From assembly GCA_964568735.1 (NCBI GenBank), contig CAZMRF010000023.1, forward strand, positions 1-64,000: DNA of 64,000 bases, given 5' to 3'. How positions within the stretch are numbered: position 1 is the first letter of the stretch; each line of letters starts with the position of its first letter. Shown piece by piece: positions 59,940 through 64,000 of the stretch. This stretch comes from CAZMRF01 sp964568735. Lineage in GTDB: Bacteria; Acidobacteriota; Polarisedimenticolia; JACPZX01. Under the pieces are notes generated by a model. The model did not search any database. It was not told the DNA's origin and saw only the letters and a list, made by a program, of their open reading frames with translations. The translations under genes and the position numbers were made by a program.

Positions 59940-60842
59940 TTGGAACATCATGAAGGGAATCGCCGCAGTAATCCCTCGCACGCAACGATCATAGCCACCC
60001 ACAGGCAAGACATCATCGCCGCTGCGCTGATGGGCGTGCTGGCTTTCGCTTCGACCATGCCTCTCTCCGTCGCGGCACCCGGTGAAGCCCCAGCCTTCGC
60101 CGCCGGGGAGGCGGGCGCGGCGGAGATCAGCCTGGCCTTGAAACTCCACAACCCCGTGGCTGATCTGGTCACCGTGCCGATCGAGAGCGCCTTCGAGTTC
60201 GGCTCCGGCTCGCGAAACGCTCTGACCTGCACGCTGAACGTCCTGCCGGTGATTCCGATTGAGCTGACCAAAGACTGGCTCCTGGTCACGCGCACGATCG
60301 TTCCTTTCATCTACCAGGAAGCAGTTGCAGCGGGTGAGCAGGACAGCACCGGCCTCGGCGACATCACCCAGAGCTTCTTTCTTTCGCCCGCCAGGCTCGC
60401 GGGCGGTTGGATCGTGGGCGCGGGACCGGTGTTCCAGTATCCCTCGGCCACGGACTCCGCGCTGGGCGCCGGCAGATGGGGCGCCGGTCCAACGGCCGCC
60501 GTGGTGCGACAAGACGGCGGCTGGACCTTCGGCGCGCTGGCCAACCATATCTGGTCCTTCGCCGGCGACAGCCACCGCGAGCGGGTGAACACGACCCTGG
60601 TGGACCCGTTCATTTCCTACACCTGGGCAAACGACTTCACGGTGGAGTTCGACGGCGAATCGACTCTTGACTGGGAGCAGCGGCAATGGACGGTGCCGCT
60701 TACCGCGGGCGTGAGCCAGCTCGTGACACTCGGCAGACATCCGGTCAGCTTCGGGCTCGGTGGGAGGTGGTATGCCGAACATCCCGCCGATGGTCCGGAG
60801 TGGGGTATCGTGTTCTCCGTGACGCTCCTTTTCCCGAGATGA
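59940..60842 (+). CDS. Outer-membrane channel-like beta-barrel protein, start uncertain
   Basis: The 300-residue product resembles the 'MetA-pathway/transporter' type of outer-membrane barrel: alternating strands such as DWLLVTRTIVPFIYQEAV, GLGDITQSFFLSPARL, GAGRWGAGPTAAVV and WTFGALANHIWSFAGD, ending in the typical aromatic VFSVTLLFPR. The strongest ribosome-binding site (GGGGAG) points to the ATG at 59950, which is in another frame and stops after 14 codons. In the barrel frame only TTG (59940) or a Met at 60030, just before a signal-like LAFASTMPLSVAAPGEA, is available. A frameshift near 59990 or a short upstream ORF is possible. Confidence 0.7.
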   Translation: MEHHEGNRRSNPSHATIIATHRQDIIAAALMGVLAFASTMPLSVAAPGEAPAFAAGEAGAAEISLALKLHNPVADLVTVPIESAFEFGSGSRNALTCTLNVLPVIPIELTKDWLLVTRTIVPFIYQEAVAAGEQDSTGLGDITQSFFLSPARLAGGWIVGAGPVFQYPSATDSALGAGRWGAGPTAAVVRQDGGWTFGALANHIWSFAGDSHRERVNTTLVDPFISYTWANDFTVEFDGESTLDWEQRQWTVPLTAGVSQLVTLGRHPVSFGLGGRWYAEHPADGPEWGIVFSVTLLFPR

Positions 60843-60891
60843 GTGCGGGGCGCACCGGGGCGATCACCCTGCTCGTCGCGGGCATTTCCCT

Positions 60892-62439
60892 GTGAGTGAG
60901 CGCGTCCATCCGGAGGGGGACAGGCCCGGCCTCGTCATTCCCGCCGCCCTGGCCGCGGCGAAGCTCGCCATCCACCTGGCGGTGAATGCCGTGGGCGGCT
61001 ACGGCTGGTTCCGCGACGAGTTCTACTACCTCGCGTGCAGCGACCGGCTGGCCTGGGGCTACGTCGACCATCCTCCGCTGTCGATCCTCCTGCTCCGGAT
61101 CTCGCGGCTGATCCTGGGCGACTCGCTCGTGGCCGTGCGCTTCCTGCCGGCCCTGGCCGGTGCCGCGACCGTCTTCCTCGCGGCCTGGATGGCGGGCCGG
61201 CTCGGAGGCGGCCGCTTCGCGCAGATCGTCGCCGGGCTGTCCGTTCTTGCGGCACCGAGGTGGCTGGGCGGTAACAACGTCTACTCGATGAACTCCTTCG
61301 ATCTCCTGCTCTGGACTCTCGCCGCGTGGATCCTCGTCGAGTGGGCGCGAGGCGGCGGGGCGCGGTGGTGGGGCTGCCTCGGGGTGACGCTCGGATTGGG
61401 GCTCCTCAACAAGATCAGCGTCCTGTGGCTCGGGCTCGGCCTGGCGGCGGGCCTCCTTCTCACGCCGCACCGGCGCGCGCTCGCCACGCCCGGGCCGTGG
61501 ATCGCCGCGGCCATCGCCGGGCTCCTCTTCCTCCCCCATCTCGCGTGGCAGCAGGCGAACGGCTGGCCGACGCTGGAGTTCATGCACAACGCCACGGCGT
61601 TCAAGATGGCGGACGTCTCCATCCTCGAATTCTTCGTTTCGCAGATCCGCGGGACGAACCCCGTAACCTTCCCGCTCTGGATCGGGGGGCTCCTCTTCCT
61701 TCTCTTCGCGCGGGACGGGCGCCCCTGGCGAATGCTCGGCATCACCTTCGTGACCGTCTTCCTCCTCCTCGCCTTCAGCGGGAAGAGCCGGGCCGGCTAC
61801 CTCGGTCCGGCCTTTCCCATGATCCTCGCGGCGGGCGGAGTGGTTGCCGAGCGCGCCGCGCGCCTCAGGCACCTCCGGTGGATCAAGGAGGCGCTCGTGG
61901 CGCTGCTCGTCATCGTGGGCGCCGCCATGGCTCCTCTCGGCATGCCCGTCCTCCCGGTCGATACCTACATCGAGTACGCCCGGATCCTCGGAGTCTCCCC
62001 TTCGACGGAGGAACGGAAGGAGATCGGCGATCTGCCGCAGTTCTACGCCGACATGCAGGGATGGGATTCCATCGTGGACGCCGTCGAGAGCGCGTGGAAA
62101 TCCACGGGCGAGACGGATCCCACCGAGTGGGCGGTTCTCACCCCGAACTACGGCGACGCCGGTGCGGTGGAGTTCCTGGGGCGCCGGCGCGGGCTGCCGC
62201 GGGCGATTTCCGGCCACAACAACTACTGGCTGTGGGGCTACGGAGAGCCTCCCCCGCGGCACCTGATCGTCCTCGGGGGATCCATCGAGGAGCACGGCGA
62301 GTGCGGCGACGTGCGGCAGGCCGCGACGATCAACTGCGGCCGCTGCATGCCCTACGAGAATGGAGTGCCCATTTTCGTCTGCCGGGATCTCCACGTGGAC
62401 CCCGAGGAGGTCTGGCCAGGCACGAAGCACTACGACTGA
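60892..62439 (+). CDS. ArnT/PMT-like membrane glycosyltransferase
   Basis: A 515-residue protein of the GT-C superfamily (glycosyltransferase family 39/83-like) with about 10-12 TM helices. Early loop WFRDEFYYLACSDRLAWGYVDHPPLS holds the Asp/Glu and DHPP motif that positions the lipid-linked sugar; ends in a soluble C-terminal domain with several Cys (GECGDVRQAATINCGRC). It would transfer a sugar from undecaprenyl phosphate to a periplasmic acceptor. Start GTG at 60892, 49 bp after the previous gene. It precedes the CPBP protease by 67 bp. Confidence 0.85.
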   Translation: MSERVHPEGDRPGLVIPAALAAAKLAIHLAVNAVGGYGWFRDEFYYLACSDRLAWGYVDHPPLSILLLRISRLILGDSLVAVRFLPALAGAATVFLAAWMAGRLGGGRFAQIVAGLSVLAAPRWLGGNNVYSMNSFDLLLWTLAAWILVEWARGGGARWWGCLGVTLGLGLLNKISVLWLGLGLAAGLLLTPHRRALATPGPWIAAAIAGLLFLPHLAWQQANGWPTLEFMHNATAFKMADVSILEFFVSQIRGTNPVTFPLWIGGLLFLLFARDGRPWRMLGITFVTVFLLLAFSGKSRAGYLGPAFPMILAAGGVVAERAARLRHLRWIKEALVALLVIVGAAMAPLGMPVLPVDTYIEYARILGVSPSTEERKEIGDLPQFYADMQGWDSIVDAVESAWKSTGETDPTEWAVLTPNYGDAGAVEFLGRRRGLPRAISGHNNYWLWGYGEPPPRHLIVLGGSIEEHGECGDVRQAATINCGRCMPYENGVPIFVCRDLHVDPEEVWPGTKHYD

Positions 62440-62506
62440 CGCCCCGAGAAATCCAGGAACCATCCTGCCTCCAGATCCGTCACTTTCCCCGGACCCGGGG
62501 AGGAGA

Positions 62507-63301
62507 ATGAACCCAGCACTGCGGCCTGCTTTTCTGGGCGTGCTCGTGGCGATCGCCGTCACCACGGCCATGGACGCCACGGGCTTGTCCGCTTTCAGCG
62601 CCCTGCCGCTTCTCCCGCTCATGGGAGCCTTCTGGATCGCTCAGCGCTTCACGCGCAGGGAGATGGGATTCACGCTCGGCCGGGCCGGCCATCACGGCCT
62701 CGCCCTCCTCCATCCGCTCCTGGTTCTTGGCGCGGCAACCCTCATCGCCGCCCTCGCGGGCGCCATCGATACCTCCGCCACCGACTGGAGGAAGGCCGGC
62801 CTGAAGATGGCCATCGGCTCAGCCGCGACGGTGATTGCAGTGATCCTCACGGAGGAGGGGTTCTTCAGGGGCTGGCTCTGGGCCTCGCTCGCGCGCGCCG
62901 GCCTGGGCGGGAAGGAGCTGCTCGCGTGGAGCAGCATCGCCTTTGCCCTCTGGCATGTCTCCGCCGTCACTCTCGAGACGGGATTCGATCTGCCGCCGGA
63001 ACAGATCCCCGTCTTCCTCGTCAACGCGGCGATGATGGGCGCGATCTGGGGAATGCTCCGGCTCCACTCGGGCTCCGTCGTGGTGGCGAGCCTCAGCCAC
63101 GGGTTGTGGAACGGCCTGGCCTACACCCTTTTCGGATTCGGGACCCGCAGCGGCGCACTGGGCATCTCGGCCACCGGAACCTACGGACCCGAGGTTGGCT
63201 TCGTGGGCCTCGCGCTCAACATCGGCTTTGCGGCGATGCTGTGGCGCCGGCTGGGAGCGTTCTCGAGCCCGACCCCGGACGACTCCCCCGACGCCGATTG
63301 A
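62507..63301 (+). CDS. CPBP-family intramembrane metalloprotease
   Basis: A 264-residue membrane protein with about eight TM helices and the CPBP/Abi (Rce1-like) motifs: E116-E117 in LTEEGFFRGWLWA, FALWHVSAVTLE and ASLSHGLWNGLAYTLFGF, which supply the catalytic Glu and metal-binding His. It probably cleaves membrane-associated peptides. Start ATG at 62507 with GGGGAGGA immediately upstream. Cotranscription with the glycosyltransferase is likely. Confidence 0.88.
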   Translation: MNPALRPAFLGVLVAIAVTTAMDATGLSAFSALPLLPLMGAFWIAQRFTRREMGFTLGRAGHHGLALLHPLLVLGAATLIAALAGAIDTSATDWRKAGLKMAIGSAATVIAVILTEEGFFRGWLWASLARAGLGGKELLAWSSIAFALWHVSAVTLETGFDLPPEQIPVFLVNAAMMGAIWGMLRLHSGSVVVASLSHGLWNGLAYTLFGFGTRSGALGISATGTYGPEVGFVGLALNIGFAAMLWRRLGAFSSPTPDDSPDAD

Positions 63302-63621
63302 CGTTGCGATCCTCATCGTTCGAGCGATGCGAAACGCTACACGCCCGGGCAGCGCCTAAGGCCCTGCAAGCGCTGTGGCTTGACGAATATGCGACGACGG
63401 CTGAATCCGAGCCGTTGAGATCCTCATCGGCGCCGTAGCGGACCTCAGCAACGCCGCGGGCGACGGCATCGCTCCCGGATCCCCGTAATCCCTTGCCTTC
63501 GCTGGTGTTCTTCGCGATCGCAGAGCCGGCGATTGTTCGGACTCCTCGCGGCACGCTCATTGCCTTACTACAAGGTGGAAAGCGAGGCCGGTTCCGCACG
63601 CGCCCCGCCTGGAGAAAGGCC
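63302..63621. other. Intergenic region before the GcvH-like gene
   Basis: This 320-bp stretch has no supported gene. An overlapping minus-strand frame (63216-63758) has Arg/Ser-rich composition and is treated as chance. GATCCTCATCG occurs at 63308 and 63419, the only repeat seen. A good ribosome-binding site (GGAGAAAGG) lies at its right end. Confidence 0.4.
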
Positions 63622-64000
63622 ATGACCGCCCTCTTCGTCATCGCCACCCTCGTGGTCCTCCTCACTCTCGACTGGCTGTGGGCCCGTCGAACCGCTGAGG
63701 CAAAGGCCCCCGTGCTGGAGACCGAGGCCGTCCGTCCGCCCCACGCCATCAGCTCCATCGCGGCCGGCGGCTTCGAGCTTCCCGAGAACCTCGCCTATCA
63801 CCCGGCCCACACGTGGGCGATCCAGGAGAGCCCGGGCACGGTGCGCGTCGGACTGGACGACTTCGCCGCGAGGCTGATTGGTGAGCCCCGCAAGATCGAT
63901 CTCCCCCGCCGTGGACAGTGGGTGAGGCAGGGGCAGCGCCTCTGCCTCGTCCATCGCGACGGAGGAACGGTGGAGCTGCTGTCGCCCATGGAAGGGATCG
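63622..64000 (+). CDS. Membrane-anchored GcvH-like (lipoyl-type) protein, 3' end missing
   Basis: The reading frame runs off the window after about 126 codons. It begins with one TM segment (LFVIATLVVLLTLDWLWAR) and continues after a linker into a glycine-cleavage H-protein-like biotinyl/lipoyl fold: LAYHPAHTWAIQESPGTVRVGLDDFAARLIG, then VRQGQRLCLVHRDGG and ELLSPMEGI. The lipoylation Lys would lie at or beyond the window end. Such anchored H-like proteins are known in several bacteria as part of redox gene clusters rather than glycine cleavage; that context is not visible here. Confidence 0.8.
   Translation, partial: MTALFVIATLVVLLTLDWLWARRTAEAKAPVLETEAVRPPHAISSIAAGGFELPENLAYHPAHTWAIQESPGTVRVGLDDFAARLIGEPRKIDLPRRGQWVRQGQRLCLVHRDGGTVELLSPMEGI

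Noticed and set aside
1..64000. CRISPR arrays, tRNA or rRNA genes, replication origins, complete insertion sequences
   Set aside because: Read by eye on both strands; no regularly spaced short repeats with unique spacers, no T-loop consensus or rRNA landmarks, and no transposase were seen. A tRNA or CRISPR program would be needed to exclude these fully.

Overview
The window is about 64 kb of GC-rich bacterial DNA from a draft assembly: two 10-N spacers, at 12100-12109 and 50619-50628, mark scaffold joins. No rRNA, tRNA, CRISPR array or complete insertion sequence was recognised. The gene mix suggests an environmental Gram-negative from the Acidobacteriota or a neighbouring phylum. It includes sortilin-type BNR propellers, arylsulfotransferase-like lipoproteins, MopE-type metal-binding repeats, a fused beta-gamma 2-oxoacid:ferredoxin oxidoreductase, an SCLY-like cysteine desulfurase and an OmpA-type outer-membrane protein. 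That placement is inference; no marker gene in the window settles it.

Region by region. 1-12 kb is accessory in character: a secreted beta-helix protein of lower GC, a cluster of REP-like palindromes beside an orphan fragment of a phage terminase nuclease, a propeller/di-haem cytochrome, a molybdopterin oxidoreductase divergent from a MocR-type regulator whose 5' end is iterated three times, and a large HNH protein with duplicated domains and a duplicated promoter. 12-18.5 kb holds a four-gene minus-strand set (2Fe-2S ferredoxin, zinc-ribbon protein, coiled-coil protein, lipoprotein), a tandem pair of isocitrate-dehydrogenase-family genes, an APC permease and a Bcp peroxiredoxin. 18.6-34 kb encodes many exported proteins (Cys-rich CX3C protein, 1064-residue sortilin-like propeller, gluzincin-like metalloprotease, two ASST-like lipoproteins around an M23 peptidase) mixed with an ALDH7 dehydrogenase, a cysteine desulfurase and an AhpC peroxiredoxin.

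34-45.6 kb holds a GAF protein overlapping a hybrid histidine kinase, an AsmA-like protein with a patatin, 6-phosphogluconolactonase, a methyltransferase, a DUF4139 protein, and an AAA/DUF4143 ATPase with a striking AT-rich inverted repeat at its start. 45.9-52.4 kb is a metabolic block: CoA transferase, ferredoxin, 2-oxoacid:ferredoxin oxidoreductase alpha and beta-gamma, and MaeB-type malic enzyme. Together these would link 2-oxoacids, CoA esters, pyruvate/malate and reduced ferredoxin. The beta-gamma gene has an apparent frameshift and the malic enzyme carries the second assembly gap.

52.7-64 kb has small secreted and membrane proteins, a DinB-like protein, a FixL/FixJ-like two-component pair, an OmpA protein ending at a strong hairpin, a stand-alone receiver, an outer-membrane channel-like protein, an ArnT-like glycosyltransferase, a CPBP protease, and the start of a membrane-anchored GcvH-like protein that runs off the end.

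The observations most worth a second look are the triplicated start segment of the MocR gene, the 32-bp operator-like repeat at the AAA/DUF4143 gene, the HNH gene with its twin promoters, twin domains and exact 72-bp repeats, and the two places where the assembly probably breaks genuine genes. No clearly new multi-gene system could be demonstrated from sequence alone.
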